Origin: Pseudalkalibacillus decolorationis
GTDB lineage: Bacteria > Bacillota > Bacilli > Bacillales > Fictibacillaceae
Reading direction: 5' to 3'
Assembly (NCBI RefSeq): GCF_024609785.1
Contig: NZ_JANHJQ010000040.1
Span: forward strand, 1 to 36,025
Length of the DNA: 36,025 nt
Part shown: one piece after another, positions 6,923 through 16,061 of the stretch
How the letters are laid out: each line of letters starts with the position of its first letter
How positions within the stretch are numbered: position 1 is the stretch's first letter
Position numbers and translations under genes: made by a program
The notes under the pieces: generated by a model
The model's input: only the letters and a program-made list of their open reading frames with translations
Database searches by the model: none
What the model was told of the DNA's origin: nothing

Positions 6923-7519
6923 ATGCTCAACATATTTACAATTCTTCGACATCCATCCTTTATATGGATGCTGCTCATTATTAATATTTTTGGAACGATT
7001 TACGGCTATTACTGGTATGCAAGTCAACTTGTTCAAACGCCATGGTACTTTCTACCGTTTGTACCTGATAGCCCAACGGCTAGTTTATTTTTCATCTTCG
7101 TACTTATTGCCCTCTTAATGGGTAAAAGCTGGCCTTTAATGGAGTCATTAGCTGCAGTATCCCTGTTGAAGTATGGGTTATGGGCTGTGGTTATGAATCT
7201 TGCTGGGGGATATGTGAGCGGTTCATTAACATGGGTTAATTACATGCTTATTCTTTCACATCTTGGAATGGCGATTGAAGGTCTTCTTTACACACCCTAT
7301 TATACAATTAAGCGCTGGCATATCTATGTTGCAGCAATTTGGGTGTTTCATAATGAAATCATCGATTATGTCTACGGTATGATGCCAATTTATTCTGTTC
7401 TTGATAAATACACTGTACAGATCGCTTATTTTACCTTCTGGTTAAGTGTTTGGTCAGTGGCTATTGTCTATTTATTAACCATCAGAGAAGGAAAGAGAGA
7501 ACTACATAAATTCACTTGA
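6923..7519 (+). CDS. ypjA: DUF1405 membrane protein YpjA
   Basis: 198 residues, strongly hydrophobic, with five or six membrane helices spread along the whole chain and a short basic tail (REGKRELHK). It starts at ATG 6923 behind AAAGGAGACGACA. Length, character and position directly after qcrABC match B. subtilis YpjA. Conserved-looking aromatic and polar residues lie in the membrane (for example WVFHNEIIDYVYG near 137-149), but no activity is known. The gene is preceded closely by repeat copy 3, so its promoter must lie within or upstream of the repeat, or it is read through from qcrC. Confidence 0.85.
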   Translation: MLNIFTILRHPSFIWMLLIINIFGTIYGYYWYASQLVQTPWYFLPFVPDSPTASLFFIFVLIALLMGKSWPLMESLAAVSLLKYGLWAVVMNLAGGYVSGSLTWVNYMLILSHLGMAIEGLLYTPYYTIKRWHIYVAAIWVFHNEIIDYVYGMMPIYSVLDKYTVQIAYFTFWLSVWSVAIVYLLTIREGKRELHKFT

Positions 7520-7705
7520 CGATGTTCTACTCTTGTCCCACCCCTCATAAGATGAAGTATAACTTGAAGGCTCGTCACGCTCTAAGATTATGATAGAGCC
7601 AAGGGTTCATTTCATTAGACGGAAATCCAAGTATAAAGGTAACTAAAAAGCTCGGTCATCCTAAAATTTGGCCTTGCTAGTTTTCTTTAAAGGGGGACAA
7701 GGTAT

Positions 7706-8527
7706 ATGAGAGGGGTATTGATCACACTAATTGTCATACTTTGCATACAAATACCCAATGTAGCATGGGCGGCTGAAGCTGAGGACAATCCATGGCAAAA
7801 GCTAAGCGATTTATCGTATAAAGCACTACAACTTACAAAATCGGAAGAGTATTCCGATGCTAAAGAAGTGTTGAAGTATTTTGAAGATCAGTTTATGGAG
7901 CTTTCAGGAAAAAACCAAAAGCTTTCAATGCAAAATTTACGTATATTCACAACGAGCTTTGATGAATCCAAGAAACTATTGACAAGCACGTCAGCATCAC
8001 ATGAGGAACGTGTGGATGGTATAACTGAGTTCCACTTGGTTGTTGACGCTGTTTATTCCCAACACCAACCCCTTTGGAAGTCCACACAAGAGCAGGTTAT
8101 GGCTCCACTTGAAAAGATGAAGAACGCTGCCGTAAGTAATGAAGTACAATCCTTTTACGCACATTTTAACCAATTTCTTTCCGAGTATGAAAAGGTCCAT
8201 CCTGCTTTAAGCATTGATTTGCCGGAAACTGTATTAGGAAAGTTGGATTCATATATTACTTATTTGGATAAGAACCGTTCATCAATCGTTACATCTGATC
8301 AACAATTACAACAAATAAAGGCATTAAAGGTAAGTCTAAATGAAGCATATAATTCGTCAGGTAAAGATGAATCCGATCCCTCTTTGATCTGGGTAATCTT
8401 GACGATTGGAGGAGTTATCATATCCACATTATTTTACGTAGGTTGGAGAAAATATCGAGGAGAAAAACGAGAGATTCGAACCGTTTCGAAACAATCGAAA
8501 CAAAAGGAATATAATCGCTTTCGTTAA
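7706..8527 (+). CDS. ypjB: Sporulation protein YpjB
   Basis: 273 residues. An N-terminal signal peptide (hydrophobic 3-16, cleavage likely after AWA at 20-22) precedes a helical, polar extracytoplasmic region. One membrane helix follows at about 228-246 (WVILTIGGVIISTLFYVGW), then a basic cytoplasmic tail. Start at ATG 7706 after AAAGGGGGACAAG. This architecture and the place after ypjA fit the YpjB family, which is linked to sporulation in B. subtilis; its molecular role is not known. In the 186-base gap before it I see only a weak hairpin (GCTCTA/TAGAGC, 7579-7599). Confidence 0.85.
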   Translation: MRGVLITLIVILCIQIPNVAWAAEAEDNPWQKLSDLSYKALQLTKSEEYSDAKEVLKYFEDQFMELSGKNQKLSMQNLRIFTTSFDESKKLLTSTSASHEERVDGITEFHLVVDAVYSQHQPLWKSTQEQVMAPLEKMKNAAVSNEVQSFYAHFNQFLSEYEKVHPALSIDLPETVLGKLDSYITYLDKNRSSIVTSDQQLQQIKALKVSLNEAYNSSGKDESDPSLIWVILTIGGVIISTLFYVGWRKYRGEKREIRTVSKQSKQKEYNRFR

Positions 8528-8569
8528 TAAAATCAGAATCACCTAATAAGAACGTTGGAGGAATATAAC

Positions 8570-9244
8570 ATGTTCTTACTCTATTTCTTTTTACTATTAG
8601 CGATTCCATTATGGGCACAGTTCCGAGTTAAGAAAACATACTCCAAATACTCTAAAATACCTTCTTCACTTGGAATGTCCGGTGCAGAGGTTGCTCATAA
8701 AATCTTGAATGATAATGGAATATATGATGTGGGTGTTGAGCCTGTTCGAGGTAAATTAACCGATCATTATGATCCCCGACAAAAAGTTCTTCGTCTATCA
8801 GAAGATAATTATCACGGCCATTCTATAGCGGGAATAGCGGTTGCTGCGCACGAGGTTGGGCATGCCATTCAAGATGCGAATGATTATGGTCCCTTAGGGT
8901 TCAGACATACTCTTGTTCCTGTCGCTTCAATTGGTTCAAATTTATCTTACTTTCTAATTTTAATCGGAATCTTAATGGGAGCGGCGAACTTGATTTTACC
9001 AGGAATTTTATTGATGGCAGGTGCAGTATTGTTCCATCTTGTAACACTTCCGGTTGAGTTTAATGCAAGTAATCGGGCGATGGATCAAGTCGTCTCATTA
9101 GGCTTAATACGTAACGATGAAGAAAGACAGGCGAAAAAGGTCTTAAATGCAGCTGCATTTACCTATGTTGCAAGTGCTCTTGTTGCCTTATTAGAACTTT
9201 CACGGTTTGTTCTGATCTTTATTGGTATGAATTCAGACGACTAA
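8570..9244 (+). CDS. yugP: YugP-type zinc metallopeptidase, membrane-bound
   Basis: 224 residues. The start is ATG 8570; GGAGG at 8557-8561 is its ribosome-binding site, which rules out the in-frame TTG at 8555. A membrane helix lies at 1-16, the zinc motif HEVGH at 94-98, and two or three further helices at about 118-150 and 195-220. This layout is that of the YugP family of putative neutral zinc metallopeptidases. Its substrate is unknown. In B. subtilis yugP is elsewhere on the chromosome, as I recall, so its place between ypjB and ypjC is a local difference. A strong terminator follows. Confidence 0.85.
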   Translation: MFLLYFFLLLAIPLWAQFRVKKTYSKYSKIPSSLGMSGAEVAHKILNDNGIYDVGVEPVRGKLTDHYDPRQKVLRLSEDNYHGHSIAGIAVAAHEVGHAIQDANDYGPLGFRHTLVPVASIGSNLSYFLILIGILMGAANLILPGILLMAGAVLFHLVTLPVEFNASNRAMDQVVSLGLIRNDEERQAKKVLNAAAFTYVASALVALLELSRFVLIFIGMNSDD

Positions 9245-9256
9245 ATAGATATACTG

Positions 9257-9305
9257 AACGAGGTTGCCCAAAGGTTGAAAAACCTTTGGGCAGCCTCGTT
9301 TTTGG
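9257..9305 (+). terminator. Strong intrinsic terminator after the yugP-like gene
   Basis: AACGAGG and then TGCCCAAAGGTT pair across GAAA with AACCTTTGGGCA and CCTCGTT, followed by TTTTT. About 20 base pairs, so it may also stop transcripts coming from ypjC on the other strand. Confidence 0.9.
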
Positions 9306-9309
9306 TACT

Positions 9310-9460
9310 GAGTAAAGAAGTATAAAAGTTTGCGGCATGGATGTAATGTCCAGCTTCAGCGCCCAACCACTTGGATCACTTCAGGCCTCCTGCGGCGGCA
9401 ACAGCCTCCTCGTCGGTCTTCCAGTGACCTTCGTGGCTAAGCAGGGCGCTTGCGCTTTTC
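9310..9460 (+). repeat. Dispersed repeat, copy 4 (short form)
   Basis: 151 bases without the cassette, starting GAGTAAAGAAGTATAAAAG (one A shorter than the others) and ending in CGCTTTTC. It begins five bases after the terminator and its 3' end touches the stop codon of the convergent ypjC, so ypjC mRNA must carry the antisense of this repeat. Confidence 0.9.
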
Positions 9461-10333
9461 TTAGTTGTGTAATGGATTTTTATTTTCATCTAATGTGAAT
9501 CCTTCACCAAGGACATCATGGACATCATTTACGGCAACAAAGGCGTGGGGATCAATTTGTTGAATTAGGTTTCGCAAACGGAAAATCTCGTTCCGAGCAA
9601 TGACACAATAGAGAACCTCTTTTTGGGCACCTGTAAATGTCCCTCTTCCGTTTAACACAGTTGCTCCCCGATCAAGTTCTTTAATAATCCGGTTCGCAAT
9701 TTCTGCATTGTTTTCTGAGATGATCATAGCAGCCTTTGCAGCATAAGCTCCTTCTTGTATAAAGTCGATTACACGTGCACCTACAAAAACAGCAACGAGT
9801 GTATACATCGCCTCTTTATAATTGAGGTAAGTTAATGTTGCACAGACAATAACGAATGCATCAAACAAAAACATTGTCTTTCCAATACTCCAGCCGATAT
9901 ACTTGTTGGCAAGTCTAGCAATAATATCAACACCACCAGTAGTTCCACCATTTCGAAAGATGATGCCGAGTCCAATCCCTATGAAAACACCTGCGAATAG
10001 TGCTGCTAAGGTCAGGTCATTGTGTAGCGGAATAGAGATACGGATATGATATTGAAAGAGCCAAAGGAAGAATGAAACCCCAACTGTCCCAATAATCGTA
10101 TAGATAAATGTATTTCGTCCGAGTAACCTCCAACCCACGATAAAAAGCGGAATGTTTAATACAAGGTTAGAAATGGCAGGGTCCAATCCGAAAAGATTGA
10201 ATAAGATTAGTGTTATTCCGGTAAATCCACCCTCTGCAAGATTGTTTTCAATATTAAAATGAATAATTCCGAAACCAAAGATCGCTGCACCTAGCAAAAT
10301 AAATAAGATATTTTTTAATTTGATTTTTGGCAT
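9461..10333 (-). CDS. ypjC: YitT/DUF2179 family membrane protein YpjC
   Basis: 290 residues, equal to the B. subtilis YpjC length as I recall it. The N-terminal two-thirds hold five or six membrane helices with the YitT-family glycine-rich stretch GIIFRNGGTTGGVDIIARL (about 123-141). The C-terminal soluble DUF2179 domain follows (KEVLYCVIARNEIFRLRNLI onward). Start ATG at 10333 behind GGGGGGTAGGAC. The function of the family is not settled. It is transcribed against the mazG-dapB operon from an overlapping divergent promoter. Its stop codon abuts repeat copy 4, and no separate terminator is visible apart from the bidirectional hairpin at 9257-9305. Confidence 0.85.
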   Translation of the reverse strand: MPKIKLKNILFILLGAAIFGFGIIHFNIENNLAEGGFTGITLILFNLFGLDPAISNLVLNIPLFIVGWRLLGRNTFIYTIIGTVGVSFFLWLFQYHIRISIPLHNDLTLAALFAGVFIGIGLGIIFRNGGTTGGVDIIARLANKYIGWSIGKTMFLFDAFVIVCATLTYLNYKEAMYTLVAVFVGARVIDFIQEGAYAAKAAMIISENNAEIANRIIKELDRGATVLNGRGTFTGAQKEVLYCVIARNEIFRLRNLIQQIDPHAFVAVNDVHDVLGEGFTLDENKNPLHN

Positions 10334-10383
10334 GTCCTACCCCCCTCGTTGTAAAATGATAAGTTATAAAAGCCACCTCATCA

Positions 10384-10412
10384 AACTTATCCATGTCTTT
10401 AATATTTGTCAA
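10384..10412 (-). promoter_or_regulatory. Promoter for ypjC, overlapping the opposite promoter
   Basis: On the minus strand: TTGACA (10412-10407), a 17-base spacer and TAAGTT (10389-10384). The -35 box shares bases with the plus-strand promoter of the mazG operon. Confidence 0.6.
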
Positions 10413-10434
10413 ACTGAAATGATTTAGCTAACAT
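10406..10434 (+). promoter_or_regulatory. Promoter for the mazG-dapB-mgsA-bshB1-bshA-cca-birA operon
   Basis: TTGTCA (10406-10411), a 17-base spacer and TAACAT (10429-10434), 28 bases before the mazG-like start. Confidence 0.65.
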
Positions 10435-10462
10435 AAAAGCTAAGAGAAATGAGGTGTTAAAC

Positions 10463-10795
10463 ATGGATGAGAGAACGATGAAAGAAATGCAGAAGGAAGT
10501 AGACAACTACATTAGTCAGTTTAAAGAGGGATATTTCAGTCCACTTTCCATGCTCGCACGTATGACGGAGGAGCTTGGTGAACTTAGCAGAGAAGTGAAT
10601 CACCATTATGGGGAAAAACCAAAAAAGAGTTCAGAAGATGAAAGTACTATGGAAGAAGAGCTAGGCGATCTTTTCTTTGTCATTATCTGTTTCGCCAATT
10701 CTCTACATATTAACCTAGATGAAGCATTAAAGATTGTTATGAATAAATTCAATACAAGAGATAAGGATAGATGGACAAGACTTGAGGAGGAATAA
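10463..10795 (+). CDS. ypjD: MazG-like nucleotide pyrophosphohydrolase YpjD
   Basis: 110 residues from ATG 10463. GAGGTG at 10451-10456 is the ribosome-binding site, so the GTG inside it is not the start. The small all-alpha MazG fold is indicated by EELGELSREV (36-45) and EEELGDLFFVI (64-74), which supply the acidic Mg-binding residues. Such enzymes hydrolyse nucleoside triphosphates to monophosphate and pyrophosphate; the natural substrate is not known here. It is the first gene of a seven-gene operon, and the dapB start follows two bases after its stop. Confidence 0.9.
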   Translation: MDERTMKEMQKEVDNYISQFKEGYFSPLSMLARMTEELGELSREVNHHYGEKPKKSSEDESTMEEELGDLFFVIICFANSLHINLDEALKIVMNKFNTRDKDRWTRLEEE

Positions 10796-10797
10796 GG

Positions 10798-11598
10798 ATG
10801 AACAATATTCGTATCATTATTGCAGGCCCAAGAGGAAAAATGGGTACTGAAGCTGTAAAAATGGTGTTAGAGGCTGATCAATTTGAACTAAAAGCGGTTG
10901 TCGATACGAAAAATGCCGGAAAAACACTTCAAGACCTTAATGGACAACCTGCACTTAACATACCGGTTTATGACGATATGACCACATGCGTTAATGAAAT
11001 AGAAGCAGACGTCTTGATTGATTTAACACGTCCTGAATCAGGGAAAGCACATCTAGAAATCGCACTTCAAAATGGGATCCGTCCAGTCATTGGTACGACC
11101 GGTTTCTCAGATGAGGAAATTGAAAGGTATAGCCAGATAGCAGAAGAAAAAGAACTTGGCGCTGTTATTGCTCCAAACTTTGCCGTTGGAGCTATTTTGA
11201 TGATGAAGTTTGCTCAAATGGCTGCAAAATTCATGCCGGATATTGAAATTATCGAGCAGCATCATGATCAAAAGTTGGATGCCCCGTCAGGTACAGCAAT
11301 GAAGACAGCACAGATGATTAGTGAAGTTCGCTCACCGAAACAACAAGGTAATCCAAATGAGAAAGAAGAGCTAGAAGGTGCGAGAGGTTCAGACTATAAT
11401 GGGATTCGAATCCATAGCGTACGACTCCCTGGACTAGTCGCTCACCAGGAGGTATTAATGGGGGCAACTGGCCAAACGTTGACGATCCGTCATGACACGA
11501 TTGATCGTAGTGCATTTATGCCTGGAGTTAAAATGGCTGTGGAATCTGTTATGAAACTTGATCTGCTTGTTTATGGATTAGAAAGTCTAATGGAGTAG
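10798..11598 (+). CDS. dapB: 4-hydroxy-tetrahydrodipicolinate reductase
   Basis: 266 residues, the normal length. The N-terminal nucleotide-binding GPRGKMG lies at 10-16, GTTGFSDEE is the conserved segment near 100, and the substrate/catalytic motif [15 protein letters not shown] lies at about 153-167. The enzyme reduces the dihydrodipicolinate precursor with NAD(P)H on the way to meso-diaminopimelate, needed for peptidoglycan and lysine; the same pathway supplies spore dipicolinate. Start ATG 10798 behind GAGGAGGAATAAGG, which overlaps the end of the preceding gene, suggesting translational coupling. Confidence 0.97.
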   Translation: MNNIRIIIAGPRGKMGTEAVKMVLEADQFELKAVVDTKNAGKTLQDLNGQPALNIPVYDDMTTCVNEIEADVLIDLTRPESGKAHLEIALQNGIRPVIGTTGFSDEEIERYSQIAEEKELGAVIAPNFAVGAILMMKFAQMAAKFMPDIEIIEQHHDQKLDAPSGTAMKTAQMISEVRSPKQQGNPNEKEELEGARGSDYNGIRIHSVRLPGLVAHQEVLMGATGQTLTIRHDTIDRSAFMPGVKMAVESVMKLDLLVYGLESLME

Positions 11599-11608
11599 GT
11601 GGATAGCT

Positions 11609-12025
11609 ATGAATATTGCACTGATTGCTCACGATAAAAAGAAGCAAGATATCATCCATTTTGCCGTTGCCTACCGACCTGTGCTAAGAGAACATACCTT
11701 ATATGCAACCGGAACAACAGGGTTAAAAATTGTGGAAGCGACCGGGCTATCTATTCAGCGCTTTCGATCAGGGCCTCTTGGCGGGGATCAACAGATTGGT
11801 GCACTGATTGCGGAAAACAAAATGGACCTTGTCATCTTTTTTAAAGATCCTTTGACTGCTCAACCCCACGAACCTGACATTTCAGCATTGATTCGCCTAT
11901 GTGATGTCTATCAAATTCCTCTAGCCTCAAATATGGCAAGTGCAGAACTATTTATCCATGCACTTGAACGTGGAGATTTCCATTGGAGACATATTATTCG
12001 AAATAAGGGAGAGAGAGAAGAATGA
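11609..12025 (+). CDS. mgsA: Methylglyoxal synthase
   Basis: 138 residues. Family motifs are intact: ALIAHDKKK at 4-12, YATGTTG at about 32-38 with the phosphate-binding turn, [12 protein letters not shown] at 54-65 and the Asp in [14 protein letters not shown]. It converts dihydroxyacetone phosphate to methylglyoxal and phosphate, a bypass of lower glycolysis when sugar phosphates accumulate. The stop overlaps the bshB1 start by four bases (ATGA). Placing a methylglyoxal producer beside bacillithiol genes is the usual Bacillus arrangement; bacillithiol takes part in methylglyoxal detoxification. Confidence 0.97.
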   Translation: MNIALIAHDKKKQDIIHFAVAYRPVLREHTLYATGTTGLKIVEATGLSIQRFRSGPLGGDQQIGALIAENKMDLVIFFKDPLTAQPHEPDISALIRLCDVYQIPLASNMASAELFIHALERGDFHWRHIIRNKGEREE

Positions 12026-12729
12026 GCCAACTTGATTTGTTAGCATTCGGTGCACACCCCGATGATGTCGAAATCGGTATGGCTGGAACAGTGATCCGCC
12101 ACTCGAAGATGGGTTACAAATGTGGTATTTGTGATTTAACTCTTGCTGAGTTATCATCCAACGGGACTGTCGAACTTCGTCAAGAAGAGGCTTCAGAGGC
12201 GGCGAAGGTGTTACGCCTACATACACGATTGAATCTTCAATTACCGGACAGGGGACTTCAATATAATTCGGCATATGTTAATAAAATTGTTGAAATCATT
12301 CGTACTTATCAGCCTAAAGTTGTCTTTCTTCCATACCATGAGGATCGTCATCCTGATCATGGAAACTGTGCAAGACTAGTTGAAGAGGCCCTGTTTTCAG
12401 CAGGTATCAAAAAGTATCAAGCCGATCAGGAGCTTCCACCTCACAAGGTCAGAGATATTTATTATTATTTTATTAATGGCTATGAGCATCCGTCGATTAC
12501 TGTGGATATTACGAGTGTAAGAGAGGAAAAACTAAAGTGTTTGCAAGCGTACAAAAGTCAATTCACCTTATCAGAAGACGGGGTCGACACACCTTTAAAC
12601 AATGGGTATTTGGAGACCGTACTAGCAAGAGATACGCTGTTCGGGAAAGAAACAGGGGTTAAACTTGCGGAAGGATTCTATATAAAGAAGCCTTTACTGA
12701 TAGATAACTTTTTAGGAGAATCATTATGA
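12022..12729 (+). CDS. bshB1: Bacillithiol biosynthesis deacetylase BshB1
   Basis: 235 residues of the LmbE/PIG-L zinc deacetylase family. AHPDDVE at 11-17 provides the metal-binding His-Asp pair, and the second metal region is HEDRHPDH at about 110-117. It removes the acetyl group from GlcNAc-malate to give GlcN-malate, the second step of bacillithiol synthesis. It overlaps mgsA and bshA by four bases on either side, so the three are translationally coupled. The next gene supplies its substrate. Confidence 0.96.
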   Translation: MSQLDLLAFGAHPDDVEIGMAGTVIRHSKMGYKCGICDLTLAELSSNGTVELRQEEASEAAKVLRLHTRLNLQLPDRGLQYNSAYVNKIVEIIRTYQPKVVFLPYHEDRHPDHGNCARLVEEALFSAGIKKYQADQELPPHKVRDIYYYFINGYEHPSITVDITSVREEKLKCLQAYKSQFTLSEDGVDTPLNNGYLETVLARDTLFGKETGVKLAEGFYIKKPLLIDNFLGESL

Positions 12730-13871
12730 AAAAGCTGAAGATTGGGATTACATGCTACCCAACTGTTGGAGGTTCAGGTGTTATTGCAGCAGAGCTTGGG
12801 AAGATGCTTGCTCGAGAAGGACATGAAATCCATTTTATTACATCTAGTATTCCGTTTCGTCTTGATAAGTTTTACTCGAATATTCATTTTCATGAAGTCG
12901 AGGTAAATCAATATTCCGTGTTCCGCTATCCTCCATATGATCTAACACTTGCGAGTAAAATGGCAGAAATAGCGAAGCGAGAAGAGCTCGACCTTCTTCA
13001 TGTCCATTATGCGATCCCACATGCGATCTGTGCATATTTGGCAAAGCAAATGGTTGGCGATCATTTAAAAATTGTAACGACCTTGCATGGGACGGATATC
13101 ACAGTCCTAGGTTATGATCCAAGCCTTATTGATTTAATCCGTTTCGGGATCGAACAGTCAGATACAGTTACAGCAGTTTCTGAAAGTCTGATTGAACAAA
13201 CAAATGAGCTATTAGATATATCCAGAGAGATCCATTGTGTATATAACTTTGTAGATGAACAAGTGTATAAACGTAAAAAATCAGATGCACTGAAAAAGGA
13301 ATATGGGATTCGATCCGACGAGAAGATTTTGGTTCATGTCTCTAATTTCAGAACGGTTAAGCGTGTCCCCGATGTTATAAAGACGTTTGCTAATGTCCAT
13401 TCCAAAATTCCAGCAAAGCTTCTCTTAATAGGCGACGGACCCGAAATAACCGTAGCCTGTAGGCAATCAAAAGAACTTGGAATCGATGAGGACGTCCTTT
13501 TCTTAGGTAAACAAGACAATATTGCCGACTTATTTTCAATAAGTGATCTGAAGCTTCTACTATCTGAGAAAGAAAGCTTCGGTCTTGTTTTACTAGAAGC
13601 AATGGCATGTGGTGTTCCGGTGATTGGAACGAATATTGGCGGAATTCCAGAAGTGATTAAAGACGGTGAAACCGGATTTATTTGTGAAGTTGGAGATATT
13701 GACGAAATTAGTGAAAAAGCACTTTTGCTACTAGAAGATCAGCAAATGCATACTCAAATGGCGGAAAATGCAATTCGACACGTCCAAGAGCGGTTTCATT
13801 CAAGGAAGATTTTGGATGACTATCTTGAAATCTATGCAAAAACACTTGATCTTAAGTCGGTTTCACAATAA
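12726..13871 (+). CDS. bshA: N-acetyl-alpha-D-glucosaminyl L-malate synthase BshA
   Basis: 381 residues, a GT4-type glycosyltransferase with two Rossmann domains. The N-terminus has the acceptor-side glycine loop [12 protein letters not shown] (16-27). The C-terminal half has the UDP-sugar region [20 protein letters not shown] (about 283-302), including the E-x7-E motif. It joins UDP-GlcNAc to L-malate, the first step of bacillithiol synthesis. The start codon overlaps the bshB1 stop (ATGA) and is preceded by TTAGGAGAATC. Confidence 0.96.
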   Translation: MKKLKIGITCYPTVGGSGVIAAELGKMLAREGHEIHFITSSIPFRLDKFYSNIHFHEVEVNQYSVFRYPPYDLTLASKMAEIAKREELDLLHVHYAIPHAICAYLAKQMVGDHLKIVTTLHGTDITVLGYDPSLIDLIRFGIEQSDTVTAVSESLIEQTNELLDISREIHCVYNFVDEQVYKRKKSDALKKEYGIRSDEKILVHVSNFRTVKRVPDVIKTFANVHSKIPAKLLLIGDGPEITVACRQSKELGIDEDVLFLGKQDNIADLFSISDLKLLLSEKESFGLVLLEAMACGVPVIGTNIGGIPEVIKDGETGFICEVGDIDEISEKALLLLEDQQMHTQMAENAIRHVQERFHSRKILDDYLEIYAKTLDLKSVSQ

Positions 13872-13897
13872 GAGTTTTTTAAAGAAGAAGGTGCGAG

Positions 13898-15094
13898 ATG
13901 TCCATTTCTATTGCGATTGAAGTAATTAATCATCTTCGTAAGCATGGCTATGTGGCTTATATGGTCGGTGGAGTCATTCGAGACAAACTTCTTGGACGGC
14001 CAATTGGAGATATTGATATTGCCTCTGATGCGCGACCTGAGGATACTCTTCGTATTTTTCCGAAAACGATCCCTGTAGGCATTGAACATGGTACGGTCAT
14101 CGTTAGATGGAAACATGAGTCCTTTGAGGTAACCACCTTTAGAAAAGAAAGTGACTATGCTGATTTTCGTCATCCTACAGAGGTACACTTTCACAAATCG
14201 ATCGAAGAGGATTTATCGAGAAGGGACTTTACGATAAATGCGATGGCAATGAGTAGTGATGGAACAATCATCGATCCGCTTGACGGTAGGTCAGACATTA
14301 AGCGAAGACAAATGCGTGCAGTAGGGGATCCATTAGAACGATTTTATGAGGATCCCCTTCGCATGATGCGGGCGATCCGGTTTGTAGGTGTTCTTGGTTT
14401 CAGTCTTGAAGAAAAGACGAGACAAGCTTTATTGAAACAGGCTCATCTACTTAAAAATGTTGCAGTTGAGCGAAATCGAGATGAATTTGAAAAGCTGATA
14501 ACAGGTGAATATTGTCAAAGTGGTCTTCAACTGTTAATCGAATCGTCTATCCATAGGTTTCTCCCTGGAAAGGATTATGAGCGTTTATTACCTTATGTAA
14601 ATAGAGAATGGAATCAGCTTATTCGAATTGAAGAGCGTTGGGCTGTGATTGGCTTTTGTCTACAAGTTAAACAGCTAAAACAATGGCTGAGAGACTGGAA
14701 GCTCCCTACGAATAAAATAAAAAAAATCATTCGACTCTCCGCACTTATTCAATCATCCGATGATTTAAAGTCGGATTGGTCATTATATGAGTATGGTCCT
14801 TTCGATTTAGAATCGGTTGTCAGAATGGAATGGTTTTTAAACGTGGATGAACCGGTTGAATTTACAGAGAGTGAACTCAGATCCCGTTATGAGCGGTTAC
14901 CGATAAAGCGTAGAAGTGATTTAGCAGTAAATGGCCATGATATCCAGCAAATACTAGGATGGAAACCGGGTCCATGGCTAGGGGATCTAATGGCGGTTAT
15001 AGAACGAAATGTAGTTGAGAATCGTTTGGAAAACAACCGATTCGTAATAAAGGAGTGGGTACAACAATGGGGCTATCGACAAGAGAAAAGTTGA
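13898..15094 (+). CDS. cca: CCA-adding tRNA nucleotidyltransferase
   Basis: 398 residues, class II type. The nucleotidyltransferase head has MVGGVIRDKLLGRPIGDIDI at about 22-41, containing the DxD metal motif (D38, D40). The following conserved RRDFTINAMA lies near 108-117, and PLRMMRAIRF marks the neck. The enzyme builds or repairs the 3' CCA end of tRNAs without a template. Start ATG 13898 behind AAGAAGGTGCGAG. The last 28 bases overlap the start of birA. Confidence 0.95.
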   Translation: MSISIAIEVINHLRKHGYVAYMVGGVIRDKLLGRPIGDIDIASDARPEDTLRIFPKTIPVGIEHGTVIVRWKHESFEVTTFRKESDYADFRHPTEVHFHKSIEEDLSRRDFTINAMAMSSDGTIIDPLDGRSDIKRRQMRAVGDPLERFYEDPLRMMRAIRFVGVLGFSLEEKTRQALLKQAHLLKNVAVERNRDEFEKLITGEYCQSGLQLLIESSIHRFLPGKDYERLLPYVNREWNQLIRIEERWAVIGFCLQVKQLKQWLRDWKLPTNKIKKIIRLSALIQSSDDLKSDWSLYEYGPFDLESVVRMEWFLNVDEPVEFTESELRSRYERLPIKRRSDLAVNGHDIQQILGWKPGPWLGDLMAVIERNVVENRLENNRFVIKEWVQQWGYRQEKS

Positions 15095-16056
15095 TTGGTC
15101 TACTGTCAGAGTCAGAAAAATTCAGTTCTGGTCAGCAGCTGAGTAAAGAGTTAGGCTGCTCAAGGACAGCGGTCTGGAAGCATATAGAAGAGTTACGTAA
15201 GGAAGGTTACATAGTGGAAGCAGTACAGAAAAAAGGCTACCGCATTCAACATCGTCCGAATAATCTCCACCCTGGTGAAATTAAAAATCAGTTAACAACT
15301 AAAAAATTAGGACAAAACGTCCACTTTGAGGAGCAGGTCACTTCTACACAGGAAATTGCCCATCGAATCGCAATGGAAGGAGCACCAGAGGGAACGATTG
15401 TCATTGCAGAGCAACAAACAACCGGCAGGGGACGGTTAGGAAGACCATGGCATTCACCAAAAGGCAGCGGAATCTGGATGAGTATTATTTTAAGGCCAAA
15501 CATCCCTCCACAGCAGTCCCCCCAGCTAACATTATTAGCAGCGGTGGGTGTTGTTCAAGGGATTGAGCGCTCTGTTGGTCTCAATCCTCAAATTAAATGG
15601 CCAAATGATATTTTAATTGAAGGGAAAAAGGTTGTTGGAATTCTAACTGAGTTACAAGCAGAAGCGGATCGCATAAATTCAGTCATCATTGGTATTGGGA
15701 TTAATGTAAACACACCTAAGGATGCATTTCCAAAGGAACTAGAAACGATTGCAACTTCTTTAAAGGCGGAAAGTAGTGGCAATGACATTGATCGCTCTGA
15801 ACTTGTACGGTCCATTCTAATCGAGATGGAAAAGCTCTACGACCTATATCTTGACCATGGGTTTACGCCAATTAAACTATTGTGGGAAGGTGCTGCAGCT
15901 AGTCTTGGTAAGAGAGTGGTTGTACGGACACTATCTGGGGAGATAACAGGTAAAGCAAAAGGGATTACCGAGGAAGGTATCCTTTTGGTTGAAGATGATT
16001 TTGGTGATATCCACCGGGTTTACTCTGCTGACATAGAACTTCCCAAAAATGATTAA
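15067..16056 (+). CDS. birA: Bifunctional biotin ligase / biotin operon repressor BirA
   Basis: 329 residues. I start at ATG 15067, after AAAGGAG at 15049-15055; the in-frame GTG at 15055 overlaps that site. An N-terminal helix-turn-helix (about 20-45, QQLSKELGCSRTAVWKHI) is followed by the ligase domain with the biotinyl-AMP loop GRGRLGRPWHS (about 120-130) and KWPNDI, plus a C-terminal SH3-like part. It attaches biotin to acceptor proteins such as acetyl-CoA carboxylase and, because it has the HTH, should also repress biotin genes. It overlaps cca. A perfect TATAAT stands nine bases after its stop, serving the next transcript. Confidence 0.95.
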   Translation: MGLSTREKLIGLLSESEKFSSGQQLSKELGCSRTAVWKHIEELRKEGYIVEAVQKKGYRIQHRPNNLHPGEIKNQLTTKKLGQNVHFEEQVTSTQEIAHRIAMEGAPEGTIVIAEQQTTGRGRLGRPWHSPKGSGIWMSIILRPNIPPQQSPQLTLLAAVGVVQGIERSVGLNPQIKWPNDILIEGKKVVGILTELQAEADRINSVIIGIGINVNTPKDAFPKELETIATSLKAESSGNDIDRSELVRSILIEMEKLYDLYLDHGFTPIKLLWEGAAASLGKRVVVRTLSGEITGKAKGITEEGILLVEDDFGDIHRVYSADIELPKND

Positions 16057-16061
16057 ATCTC

